In this document: one piece after another, positions 1-10,700 of the stretch
How positions within the stretch are numbered: position 1 is the stretch's first letter
Layout of the letters: each line of letters begins with the position of its first letter
The notes under the pieces: generated by a model
What the model was told of the DNA's origin: nothing
Seen by the model: the letters and a program-made list of their open reading frames with translations, nothing else
Databases searched by the model: none
Made by a program: the position numbers and the translations under genes
NCBI GenBank assembly: GCA_001692895.1
Contig: KV748256.1
Coordinates: 627,293 to 691,292 of the forward strand
Source: Cenococcum geophilum 1.58
Lineage: Eukaryota; Ascomycota; Dothideomycetes; Gloniales; Gloniaceae
Length of the DNA: 64,000 nucleotides
Direction: 5' to 3'

Positions 1-930
1 TTCGGGTTAGGTAGCCAGTACGATGCCAGCGACGGGGCATCTCGTGGCGTATCGGCCACGAGGCTTGTCGGTTCAGGCAGCCAGTACGATGCAAGCGACG
101 GGTTCGGGGGTCTAGGGAACGAGGCTCTACCTAGTCGTGTTCGGCTCGGTAGGCGTATCGGCCACGGAGGCTTGTCGGTTTCGGGTAGCAGTACGATGCA
201 AGCGACGGCGCGCTTAAGACAGTCTGGGTATCGGATGCGAATAGCTTCGGCGGCGACAGTACGATGCTAGCGACAGGTTCGGGCGCCTTAGGAACAAATC
301 GGTATCAGATGCAGAGAGCTTCGGGCGGCAGGTTCGAGACGTTGGTAGTACTGTACCAGCGACCGTGGGTCGTCTCGTATGCATATCGGCGCGAGATGGT
401 CTTGTCAACAGGTTCGGGGGTAGCAGTACGAATGCCAGCCGATAGGGTCGTCTCGTAGGCATATCGGCACGAGGCTTGTCGTTCGGGTATAGGTAGCAGT
501 ACGATGCAAGCGACGGGTTCCGGGGGTCTAGGGAGCCAAGGCGTCTACCTAGTCGTGTTCGGGTAGCAGTACGATGCAAGCGATAGGGTCGTAGGCCGGT
601 ATCGGCACGACGGGTTATCGGGGTCGTTTCGCAGGCGTATCGGCGCGAGGGTCTTTGTCGGTTACCGTAGCGGCAGTGCGTGCAGCGTCGGTAGGACATG
701 TAGTAGTAAGATTACCAGCTTCCGTGTTCGTGTTCGTCATGCAATTAGGATGCGAGCCATCAGAGGTCAAAACGAGGGGCAGTAACGTGCCTGTTCGTAG
801 TCCGGTAGGCAGTAGGTGCAAGCCATCGAGGTCGCAGGCGTATCGGCGCGATGTCTTGTCGTCGGGTCCGTAATGCAAATCGGCGCGAGACTTGTCGTAC
901 CAGACCAGCTCCAGAACCCCCCCAGCGTCC
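1..930. repeat. GC-rich degenerate satellite-like repeat block
   Basis: This block is built from shuffled, diverged copies of a few short motifs. A cagtacgatgcaagcgacgg-type motif recurs near 17, 85, 190, 498 and 565. A cgtatcggc(c/g)(a/c)cgaggcttgtcg motif recurs near 47, 141, 450 and 625. A longer unit beginning gtctaggga and ending cctagtcgtgttcgg appears at about 111-146 and again at about 526-561, suggesting a higher-order period near 415 bp. Unlike the neighbouring AT-rich DNA it is GC-rich and shows no RIP-type TpA excess. The open frames on both strands are short, disagree with each other and look like products of the repeats. I see no gene here. Confidence 0.6.
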
Positions 931-1085
931 TAGTCTACCCGTCTAGCTAGCAGCCTCCCCACTATGCACAGCCAGCTAGCTCCGGTAGAATAGGCTCTAC
1001 TGCTCGTAGGCGATACAAAGACATGGCTTCCGAGCCAGTACCCACAGGCCCGCCAGGTACGGTTGAAAAGGGATCCAAAATGTAG
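931..1085. other. GC-balanced spacer, no gene seen
   Basis: Non-RIP sequence joining the repeat block to the candidate LTR. It shares the short string gatacaaagacat (about 1012) with the LTR interior (about 1178), so it may be a rearranged piece of the same element. No convincing coding frame is visible. Confidence 0.35.
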
Positions 1086-1336
1086 TGTCACGGAAGTGGG
1101 CCACGAGCTGGAATACAATATACTAAACACAGGGTAGTAATTGCAAGAAGGCTACGTACGCGTAACTATACGTGGTTGATACAAAGACATTTGGATGAAG
1201 AAGATTCTTCCGTGTGCCAGGTCGGGTATAAATAGGGGTTGTAGGGGAACGTGCGTAGGTGTCTCGGGACGAACGTGAGCACGGGTCAAGAACGTCAAAA
1301 CGCGCAGGGACGTGAGAGCGTGTAAGTCCCGTGACA
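1086..1336 (-). repeat. Candidate solo or truncated LTR (starts TGTCACGGGAC)
   Basis: Read on the minus strand this 251-bp segment starts TGTCACGGGACTTAC and ends CACTTCCGTGACA, so it has the TG...CA borders of an LTR with short inverted ends (TGTCACGG / CCGTGACA). It contains a TATA-like ctatttata. The same initial string, tgtcacggga, occurs on the plus strand at the far end of the window (63989). The segment is not RIP-degraded although RIP-degraded DNA starts directly next to it. No partner LTR with the same orientation lies within the window, so this may be a solo or truncated copy. Confidence 0.45.
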
Positions 1337-1379
1337 CTATATAAGATATATATATAGGGGGTATGCGGTATCTAAATAG

Positions 1380-2065
1380 TTTTAGATAAATCGCTTATAA
1401 AAGTTAGTGAAGCTAAGAAAGACCTAAATGTCCCTATAGGGCTTAGGCTTAGGCCATTTCTTAATAGCTTTTACGCGGTTAGGGTCTATTATAATACCCC
1501 TAGGGGTGATAATAAAGCCTAGGAACTTAACATTCTTAGTATAAAAGATGGAATTTAATAGTTTAGCGTATAGGCTATAAGCGCTGAGCTGTTATAGTAC
1601 CTACTTAACATACTTAACGTACTTATCCTTATTATTTAAGTAGATAAAAATATTATCTAGATAAACTATATAGATAGTATCTACTAGGGTTCCTAAAGCT
1701 TTATAAATATAGCTCTAAAACGTTATAGGGGCGTTAGTAAAACTAAAGGGCATTACTAGGTACTTAAAGTAACTATAGTATATCTTAAATACGGTCTTCT
1801 ATTTATCTCCCTTTTTAATGCGAATTCTATAGTACGCATTATAAAGATCTAGCTTTATAAATATCTTCGTATAGCTAAGCCTATTAAAGAGTTCGCCGAC
1901 TAGCGGTAAGGGGTACTAATTCTTAATCGTGATCTTATTTAGGCGTCTATAGTTAACGTATAGCCGTATTATACTGTCTGCTTTTAGTATAAAGAGGATA
2001 GGCGCTCTAGTAGGCGACTTACTAGGCCTAATCTAGCCCTTTTTAAGAGCACTATCACCGTTAAG
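1380..2065 (-). pseudogene. Ty3/Gypsy reverse transcriptase fragment, RIP-degraded
   Basis: Minus-strand translation gives a recognisable Ty3/Gypsy reverse transcriptase core, with stops at Gln and Trp codons. In order one reads a YNALRIR-like segment, MPFSFTNAP, a YLDNIFIY segment corresponding to the YLDD catalytic box, then KFLGFIITPRGI and KAIKKWP. In the family these belong to the palm and connection regions. Nothing for integrase follows before the LTR-like segment at 1336, so this is an isolated piece. The adjoining fragment at 2104 is in the opposite orientation, so this is not one collinear element. Confidence 0.75.
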
Positions 2066-2103
2066 AGCCTAACTTTACCCCTAATAATATAGTCTAGGTT
2101 ATA

Positions 2104-2905
2104 ATAAGGAATTATAAAACTAAATAACTTAGCTATAAGCTAGACTATTAGATAGTAGGGCTATATAAGGTCCTTAAAAAGATAGGTAACTTATATAAGG
2201 TAAAGCTCCTAAATTTAATTAAGGTGTACCCCATCTTCTTACTAGATAAGCTATAAAAGGCTATAAACAACCTATTACCCAGATAAAAGAACAAGCCTCC
2301 CCTACTAATTTAAGTAAACGGTAATAATAAATAGAAAGTTAATAAAATACTAGCTTATAAGATAGTATAGGGAATATTAAAATACTGTATTTAATAAAAG
2401 GGCTATAACCTAGACCTAACCTAGTACCCTATATAAAACTTTATAGGCTACCCCTAAAAGCTTAAAGAGTTTTATAACTAATACCCTAATATACCTAAAC
2501 CTTTAAAGTACCTAAATAAGTAGATAAAATACTAGTATAATAAAGATAATAAGTTACCGGAGGAGTATAGGAATAAGAACGCCCTAAAGCCCTAATATAG
2601 CTATCTGCTAAATTCTGCCATATTCTACTGTTTTTTGCTAGTACTATAAAATTTTAGATATCTAAGAACTTTAACCGCTAGTTAAAGTTGTCTAATTAGT
2701 TAGATCCGTGCTAAGACTTTTAGCAGCTACTTTTCTTAGCCTAGTGCTTCCACTTAACCTATAATTGCCTTTTCTACTTAGTCCGGACGCACTTATATCC
2801 CCTTTTCCTCCTTATCTTATATTATATAATCTTACGTTTTACAAGCCTAGTGCTACCCTATCTTTAACTAAGCCTAAGGGTAGGCTTTCTTTTAAAGAGG
2901 GGGGT
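2104..2905 (+). pseudogene. Gypsy integrase C-terminus, chromodomain and 3' end, RIP-degraded
   Basis: Plus-strand translation resembles the end of a fungal chromovirus polyprotein: a KLDYQIVGLYKVL segment from the integrase C-terminal barrel, then a YPIFLLDKLQKA segment (HPVFHVDLLRPA in the family), then a chromodomain-like stretch (KILAYKIVQG ... KGYNLDLTQYP ... PLKYLNKQI). It finishes with KPKGRLSFKEGGNVM, an ending often seen just before the 3' LTR of fungal Gypsy elements, and a purine tract (aaagagggggg) at about 2895-2904. A 3' LTR probably starts at about 2905-2908 (tgtaatggcgc). It lies head to head with the reverse transcriptase fragment on its left, implying an inversion or two elements. 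Confidence 0.7.
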
Positions 2906-3198
2906 AATGTAATGGCGCTATCGCACGTTACCTGCCAAATTCTACCATATTCTGCCGACCTATAATTAGCTCGCCTAGAGCTAGCGCCTTAGTAACTTAC
3001 CCTATATATTTATTTACATTAGTTCTAGCGGCCCCCTTTTTTCCTTCTCCTTAGCTTAGTATCTTTATAATATAGCATTCTACAAGCTTTAGTTTAGAGG
3101 CATTTATATAAGCTATAATACTCTAAAATAGTTAAGGCCTTCTGCTTTTAAGACATTATAAAATTAATAGGACTATAAAAACTAACCTAGTAACTATA
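2906..3198. other. Probable short Gypsy LTR followed by target of Copia-1
   Basis: It starts with tgtaatggcgc after a polypurine tract. A TG...CA segment could run to about 3016 (ttatttaca), but no second copy is available to prove the borders. The rest, read on the minus strand, continues a gag-like frame resumed at 31328-31673 on the other side of Copia-1. The ctata at 3194-3198 is the left target duplication of Copia-1. Confidence 0.4.
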
Positions 3199-3447
3199 TA
3201 TAGCTAGAATATATTGCATTGCAATAGGAGGCAAATTGCCGGCACGTGCGGCAAGTTGTCGTTATGTAAGACAAGTTGCCGTTACGTGAGGCAAGTTGCC
3301 GTCACGTGTTACCGCGGCACTAGCGTAGTAAGGAACCTTAAGTTCCTTACCCTTCTCCGTATTAAGAAGACAACATCTATCTACAACACCGTATAGTATA
3401 TATTATTGTAATATATATATTCTATACGTTGTTAAAGCATACTAATA
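3199..3447 (+). repeat. Copia-1 5' LTR
   Basis: A 249-bp LTR matching the split 3' LTR at 23289-23376 plus 31188-31322. It contains three or four near-copies of a ggcaagttgccgttacgtga unit (3229-3310), a near-palindrome gtaaggaaccttaagttcct (about 3328-3350), and an AT-rich stretch with alternating TA near 3400. The repeated ACGTGA / CACGTG cores sit upstream of the AT-rich part, where promoter elements would be expected. Confidence 0.85.
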
Positions 3448-3779
3448 CTAATTAGTAAGCGCGTATAGATTAGGAAACACGTAAATAGCTTAAAAGACAG
3501 TTATACTGTCTACCTTGCAGCAGATTAGAAGATAGTTATACTTATCCACCTTTTATATTAGCCTATTTTAATTAAAGAGAAGAAGAGAAACTACCTAGGA
3601 GTACTTATCTGGTATCTATAATAACTTCTAGATATCTTATTTTATCTATTTTAGAAGACTACTGCATAGAGCACTTTACCCTACTTAATTAACTCAAACT
3701 ATCCCCTTAACCGTCTCCTTAACCGCCTCCTTAACCGCCTCCTTAACCGTTTCCCTACCTTTACCTTTCGAATACCCTT

Positions 3780-6700
3780 ACCTTTACCCTTACTTACCTA
3801 AACAATATATAATAAATAAGATATTAGGAACAGAGAAAGACTGGGAGGAAGAAGTAGCTAAATAGGAAAATGGGATTAACCTAATAGAAGCCTCCAAAGA
3901 TAAACTAACTAACTACCTATAATGTGAAATATACCTATATATAGAGATATATAACTAGCTTAACTTAACACTCTAGGAATTGTTTTAGGGAGATTTTAAG
4001 GACTTTACGGTTGATATCTTTACGTAAATCCCCTTATACTAGCTTTAGTAACTATATAACTGCCTAAATATTAGAGGAATATAAGTTAATATTAACTACA
4101 AACGAAATAAAACACTCCTTTAGTCTTTATATGATATAGTATAAGAAGAAGACTAAACTAAATAGAGTAAAGAGATAATTAAATTAGCTAATAATAAGTA
4201 CGGACTGACGCTATTAAGATTAATTAAGGTATATATAACAGAGTATACCTTAGAGGAGTAATAATAAGCTAAAGCTACCGTAACTTAACGAACTGGTACA
4301 CCGACTACCTCTACCGTTACACCATCTATTATACCTTAATCTACAACTACGTCCACTTTTATACTATCTGCTACGCCTTAACCCGTAATAATAACATAGT
4401 AACTCTATATATATTCTATAGATAAGGAGAACCGCCCTATTACTATAACCGGCTATAATAAGGAAATTGCGAATGTAGCTAAGATATATATAGAGGAGTA
4501 GAAATATAGTGGCATAAACGAAAGCCTTAACTATAAATTAATAATATTTTATAATATCTATAATTAAGCGGACGTACCACAAGAAGCCTACTTTAAGGCA
4601 TTCCCTACTATGCTAAAAGGACTAGCTTTAAACCACTTCTATATAAACTAACTATCCCGCCTACTATTTACTAAAGCTTATAAGCACCTTTAAAATTTCT
4701 TTAAAGGATTAGGATTTTAACGCAAGAACCTAGATAAGTGGAATACTATTATACTTATAATAGTAATAGTAGGAAACATAGATAAGTCGACAAGTAAATA
4801 TCTCTAATTGTTAATCTATAGACTTTGTTAACTATAGTATAGCCTTAGACCTACCTTATAAACTATAGACTTCCTTTATAATAAAATCGTTACTTCTTAC
4901 TAGGGAATACTAGTATATAGATATGTAGTTTTTGACCTACCGGATAACCTTAGAGCCCTTATTAACAAACTTTAATTATCTATTATAGTATACGAGAAAG
5001 AGTATATGGAGAAGATATAAGCCTTTTTTACAGACCGACGGTTCTATAAAAGAGATAATAACTATAACCGTAGCAACCGTAATAACCCTCCGTATAACCG
5101 CAACTAAAAGAAACTATATTACTTCGTATATAATAGGGAAGGATATCGCTTATAGAGATATACTAAGAAGGAGTAAGAAGAGTCTAAAGCTAAGTTTAGA
5201 ACTGCTAATAGAGATAGGTTTAGCAAATTTAACGACTGATTTAAGAAATAACTTAACTAATATATTATGGATTATAAGGATAACGATACTAACTCAGAAG
5301 AAGATCTTAAGGAAGCCTTTTAAGTACTAACTATTAATGCAAGTTATAAGGCAACTGATAAGAACTTATAACTAAATATTAATTACTACTATACCTCCCT
5401 CGGCTAAGTGGAACAGCAGAAAGTGATTTCTATAGCCGCTACCCTAGCTGATAAAGCCTTTGGCCATTTAGTTACAACCATAGACAATATAGTACCTCTT
5501 ATAACTAACCAGGACCCCTTTATCTATAATACAACCACATCTACGTCCCGCTATACTGCAGATAAGTTTATAGGTATAATAATTGACATAAGAGCATCCA
5601 AACGATCTATAGTAGGATATGGCCAATTCTTGGCATTCCAGAGACTTAATACTAATGTATAGCTTAATACCACTATATAAGGCATAGTTAATATACAGTT
5701 TAGTATTAAATCAACCTCATTAATTGGATTAGCTAAAGTAATTACCCTAATTAGAATAATTAAGTTTTATATTATTAAGGCTAACACCCTATTTTTACTT
5801 TACTTGGCAGATATAGATCATCTATAAGTATATTATAATAACCTAAAAAATATTACCCCTTGGAGCGAAGTACCCGTTATATATCGCTTTAGCCACCCTT
5901 TCCTACTTTAGAACACATCCCTATGTACTTATTTAACTAAGTTATTTAAATAAAACCCCTACTATCTTACTAACGTAGAATTAAAGCGACTATATTGCCG
6001 TTTTAGCCACCCTTTAGCTAAGCGTCTTGTATAAATACTTAAACGCTTAGGGTATAATGTTAACAGTAAGACCTTAGATTATCTTATACGCTACTGCCAC
6101 CATTATTAAAAATATAGAAAGTCGCCTAGTAGATTTAGATTTACCTTATATAATAATATTAATTTTAACTATTTAATTGTGGTTGATATTATGTATATTA
6201 AGGGCGTACCCCTTTTATATATTGTTAATAAAGGAATACAATTTTAAGCTAGCAAATAGCTATAAAATATTAGCGCTAAGTATATATGGGATGTATTATA
6301 AATATACTAAATCGATATATACCTAGGACCTCCTAATATTATCACATATAATATAGGTAAGAATTTTATAAGTAAGGAATTTAAATAATACGCTATAATA
6401 TTTGGAATAGTTATAAGAAGTGTACCTATTAAAGCCTATAATTCAGTTAGAATGGTAGAACGCTACTATAGCCCCCTCCGTCGTATATACTATATTATTA
6501 CTACAAAACTGCCAGATATTAGTAAGGACATAGCCCTATAAATAGCTTTTAAAGCAATTAACGATTCCGCAGGCCCTAACGGTGTTATACCTACCTTACT
6601 AGTATTTAGAGCTTACCCACGTATAGTGGAATCTAATATATCTAACCCTACAGTTATATAATAAGCAGCAGCTCTTAAAAAGGCTATAGAAGAAGTTAAG

Positions 6701-7359
6701 AAGCTTAGAGCTAAGCGCTAAGTGGCAGATGCCCTTAATATGTGTAACGGACCCAAAATAACTGCAATCTATAACCTATTACTTAACTCACCTGTATTAG
6801 TATAGAGAGAAGGACCTATAGGCCAACCTAGCTACTAGTCTGGTCCGCATAACCTACTTAGCATTAAAAATAAGACCTATACTATATAACTTCCCTATAA
6901 ACCCACTAACTTCCGCAGTATGGTTGTAAAACCATATCTAGTAGACCCTAAGATTACAGAGGATATGTAACTAGAAGATAATAAAAGCGAACCACCTTAA
7001 ACTAAGCTTAAGCCCCTACCTTAAACTAAACCTAAACCCCTACCTTAAACTAAGCCTAGACCTTAACCCGTTAAGCGTAGAAGAGGTAAACTACGTAAGT
7101 ACCCTATTAAAGCTAATACCGCGAATATTTTAATATATCTATAAGATAAGGACAATAATTAACTTATAAAGTCTAATTAGTTTATAGTATTACGCTAGAA
7201 GGAAATTAAGGGATTACTTAAGAAAGGAGTTTTTAAACTGGTTAACCCTAAAGATATACTATAAAGCAACAGAGTATTTAACTCTAGATTTATTAACAAG
7301 ATTAAGAACCCTAGTTCTAATAAAGCCTTTAAGAAGTTAAGACTAGTTATATAGGTATA
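3780..7359 (+). pseudogene. Copia-1 gag-protease-integrase-RT (first part), RIP-degraded
   Basis: Three-frame plus-strand reading shows the Copia gene order. Gag covers about 3800-5300 with a degraded zinc knuckle near 5110-5165 (FVYNREGYRLQRYT, where cysteines have become Tyr/Arg). The aspartic protease is near 5560-5640, where IIIDIRASKRSIVGYGQ corresponds to the DTGAS box with D-T lost. The integrase core is at about 6170-6700: an IVVDIMYIKGVP segment with the first catalytic Asp, YLGPPNIITYNIGKNF with the second Asp reading as Asn, and LLVFRAYPRI downstream. Reverse transcriptase begins at about 7180 and breaks at 7359 at Gypsy-1. Stops are TAA/TAG, largely at expected Gln codons. The product would have been the virus-like particle and integration machinery; it is not functional. 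Confidence 0.82.
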
Positions 7360-7364
7360 TAATA

Positions 7365-7767
7365 TATTACGGACGCTTTAGGTACAATATTACGACTACT
7401 TAGAGAAGAGTGAAAAGAAGCTAGTTGGTTAATTTAAGCACGGTCTAGGATAGAGCCGGTAGAACTATATAACGAGGAATAGTAACCGAGGTTATATAAC
7501 ATACTACGTATTAAACGAAAGGAATGAGAGGAACTTATATACCTTATGTATAAGATGTATATTACGTATAAAAAGGATTTTATAGAAGTACGGTTATATA
7601 TTTAAGGACCCTTAATCCCTACTTAGATAGTTCCTTCCTTATAGTAATTCTTAGAATACAATTAAAGTTAATCTATTAGGCAACCACTCCACCAGTTATT
7701 ATTACGTTGTTAACTTTTATACTTATATTTCCTATACACCTAGTTCCTGCTATAAGGTTCCGTTATA
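7365..7767 (+). repeat. Gypsy-1 5' LTR
   Basis: A 403-bp LTR. Compared with the 425-bp 3' LTR it lacks 22 bp (cctaataacgag...) between cacctag and ttcctgct, a deletion with tag at both edges. The internal region begins caattactacctagttac, where the primer-binding site would lie. Confidence 0.85.
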
Positions 7768-7799
7768 CAATTACTACCTAGTTACGGTATTAATATAGA

Positions 7800-10700
7800 A
7801 AGTCGAACAATATGCTACTAAAAGTAGCCACCACAACGCCATCAATGGCGGCAACTACTTTAAGGTTAGGTAACGACACCAGTATAGCAGACACTAACTT
7901 ACAGCAACCTATAACGGTTGGACAACTATAAGAAATAGTTAACTAGTTAACAGAAAATAATGCGATGTTGGAAAATAGAATTAATGGGATAGGCGTAGCA
8001 AAGGTTAAGTTACCATTAATTAAAAGGTACTTAGGAGAGAGATTAAAGCTTAAAGGATTCCTTATATAAATACACTTTAAGGTAGTACAGGAGGGAGCAA
8101 AGCTGGTAACACCTATGGATTAAATAGCCTATGCAGGACTATTCTTAATAGGAAGGGCACTTAAGTAGTTTAAGCTTTACCTTATAGAGATATAAGTGAA
8201 CGGCATAATAACTACCAACCAGGAGGTACGGTTTATATTCTTAAGCTAGAATGGATTTATAGAGCGACTTACATAAATATTTAGAGACCTAGAGGCAACA
8301 ACTACGGCGGAAAGAAAACTCTAAGACCTTATATAACGAACCTCGGCAATTAAGTATATAACGTAGTTCTAGACATTAGTAATATAAGTAGAGTGGAATA
8401 ATAGGGCGCTTATAGTATAGTATAAGCAAGGACTTAAGGCTAAAGTCTAAAACGCGATTATCCTAATAGAAGATACGGACACCCTAAGGGAACTAATAGA
8501 TTAGGCAATTAAGATTAATAATCAGATCTACTAAAGGGAGTAGGCTAAGAAAGGCTAGGATAGAGTTCTATAGTTATATAAGGCGTAGAGTACGTAACAA
8601 CTAAAGCTAAGTTAAAAACTATTGTATGGCGCAGAGCTAATAGACCTTAGTGGTACTAAAGAAGCCTATAAGAGATAGAGTAAGAAACCGTAGAAACCTA
8701 GAGGATAAGGATTAAGTAATTAAAGGTCTAAAAAGTAGAGGCTGAATTAGGGATCTTAGTAGTAGAAGACGTTTAGGCGGACTCTATAGCAAGAAAAATG
8801 GTTTAAAGAGGGAGCTTATATAAATTGCGGAAAATAGGGTTATTATATTAAAGACTGTAGAAGTAGGTAGAGTTACTATATAGTAAAAGGTATAAGACTA
8901 GTAGATAATATATACGTATAGAGGGATAATAATATACTGCAAGGAACAAAAGAATGTTTAATTAAAAGTTTTGCGTTTTGTTATAATAACGTATACCAAA
9001 TTTATAAAGACGCTAAGTATGGCGCAAGCTATTAGCTATAGGAGCTATTACCTATAAAATACAGAGGAACTAACGAACCAGTTCGCAGATCGGATATTAA
9101 GGATAATAACTTCGACGTAGGCGAAATATTTTATAACAATAAGGTAATAAAAGCAGCCTACTAGGGGCGCGTAAACCTTAGAGATGTTATACTAGAGGTA
9201 GAGGATAATTCCACTACAGAATAGGGAACATTAGTAGGGATCGAAACCCCACTAGATACGATGTCTATCACTTTACAAGATATAAGAGAAGTAGGACAGC
9301 GAACCACTTCGGCACTTAATAAAGGTAAAAGGCCAAAGGCTTAAGATTCTTATAATGAGATAAGAGATAACCAAGATTCTTAAGACGAGATAAGGTAAGC
9401 TTAAGGACCTATAACGGATAATAACCGATGGAGTAGAGTAATAGCTTAGTTTAGTAACATATAAATAAGCTTAGGATAAAGTTTCCTAAAGGCACAAGAC
9501 TCTTAAGATAAGATAAGTAAGATTTAAGACTCTTAAGACGAGATAAGAACACTAAGTAAGCCTAGTTAAACTAAGGCTAGAGCTAAGCTTAAGAAAGAAG
9601 TAAGCTCGGGATTATAAATCTAAAGGGGTTAAGAATTTAGAGTATAAATAAGGACACCCACAAATAAGAGGTAAGAGGCTTCTTTATAGATTAGAGAATC
9701 TATAGTATAAATAGTAATTAGATTAGGAGACGAATATATAGACCTAGAAGATTTACTAGTAAAACACAGTATTTGGACTAAAGATCGAAAAGTTAATACC
9801 AAGATTAAGAAGTACGAAGACTTTGAGGATTTAAGCGTAAGACGCAAACTAAAAGAAACTATAGAAGAATTTAGGCAAAGAATTATTGTATGGTAAGAAT
9901 AGAAACTAGACAAGAGATCTAGCATATTGGGACGTATAAAGGATAGAGTACTAGTATAAAGAATTACTAATAGGCCTAGGGCAGGCATATTAAGAGCTAA
10001 GTGGCTTACTAAACTGGAAAATAAAGAGAATCTAGGGATCCCTATTAGGTTCGAAAAATAATATATAAAAGGCTATTATAACGCAGTAATAAAAAGATAC
10101 TTCCTTATAGATAAGCCGTATATACTCTAGCAGCTGTACTAAAAGTAGTATAGGTAAAGGCATAACGATAAGTGGGAAGATTTCTATATATAGTTGGATA
10201 AACGAGTTATCTAGGACCACCTAATTATAGAGAAGGCCATGACGTATATTAAAGGAGCCTTAATTATAACATTAAAGTATCTAAAGGAGCGTTTAGAGGA
10301 CTAGAGAAGCAAGAGACGCATCTTAGTACCCGCGAATAAAGTTATAACGTTTAGATTAGCACAATAAAGGTTTAAACTTAAAGATAAAAACGAGCTAAGA
10401 GTTAACCTAAAGCACCTGGCACATTATACGCTATTATAGATTATATATATAGACGATATATACGAAATATATAAGAATCTAAAGGAAAAGAATTAGAAAT
10501 ACCCTATAAGGATATACTGGATAATAGATAAGTAATAGTATAGGAATGCCAAATATATGTATAGATGGCATCCAGCAGAAGTTTAAGAGGAAGGAAGTTT
10601 AGTACTTTAACCAGGAAGATTCCTTATAGAAGAATACTTAGACAGACAATAGTGGTGGGAATGCCTAGAGAATATGTGTTTATAATATATTAAAGATAAA

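Noticed and set aside
5408-5662. An 84-residue plus-strand frame that could be taken as a small gene
   Set aside because: Its IIIDIRASKRSIVGYGQ motif is the Copia protease box; it is a fragment of the Copia-1 polyprotein.
9629-10220. Leu/Ile-rich minus-strand frames resembling membrane proteins (119 and 62 residues)
   Set aside because: They are antisense to the readable Gypsy-1 polyprotein; their hydrophobic character comes from AT-rich RIP sequence.
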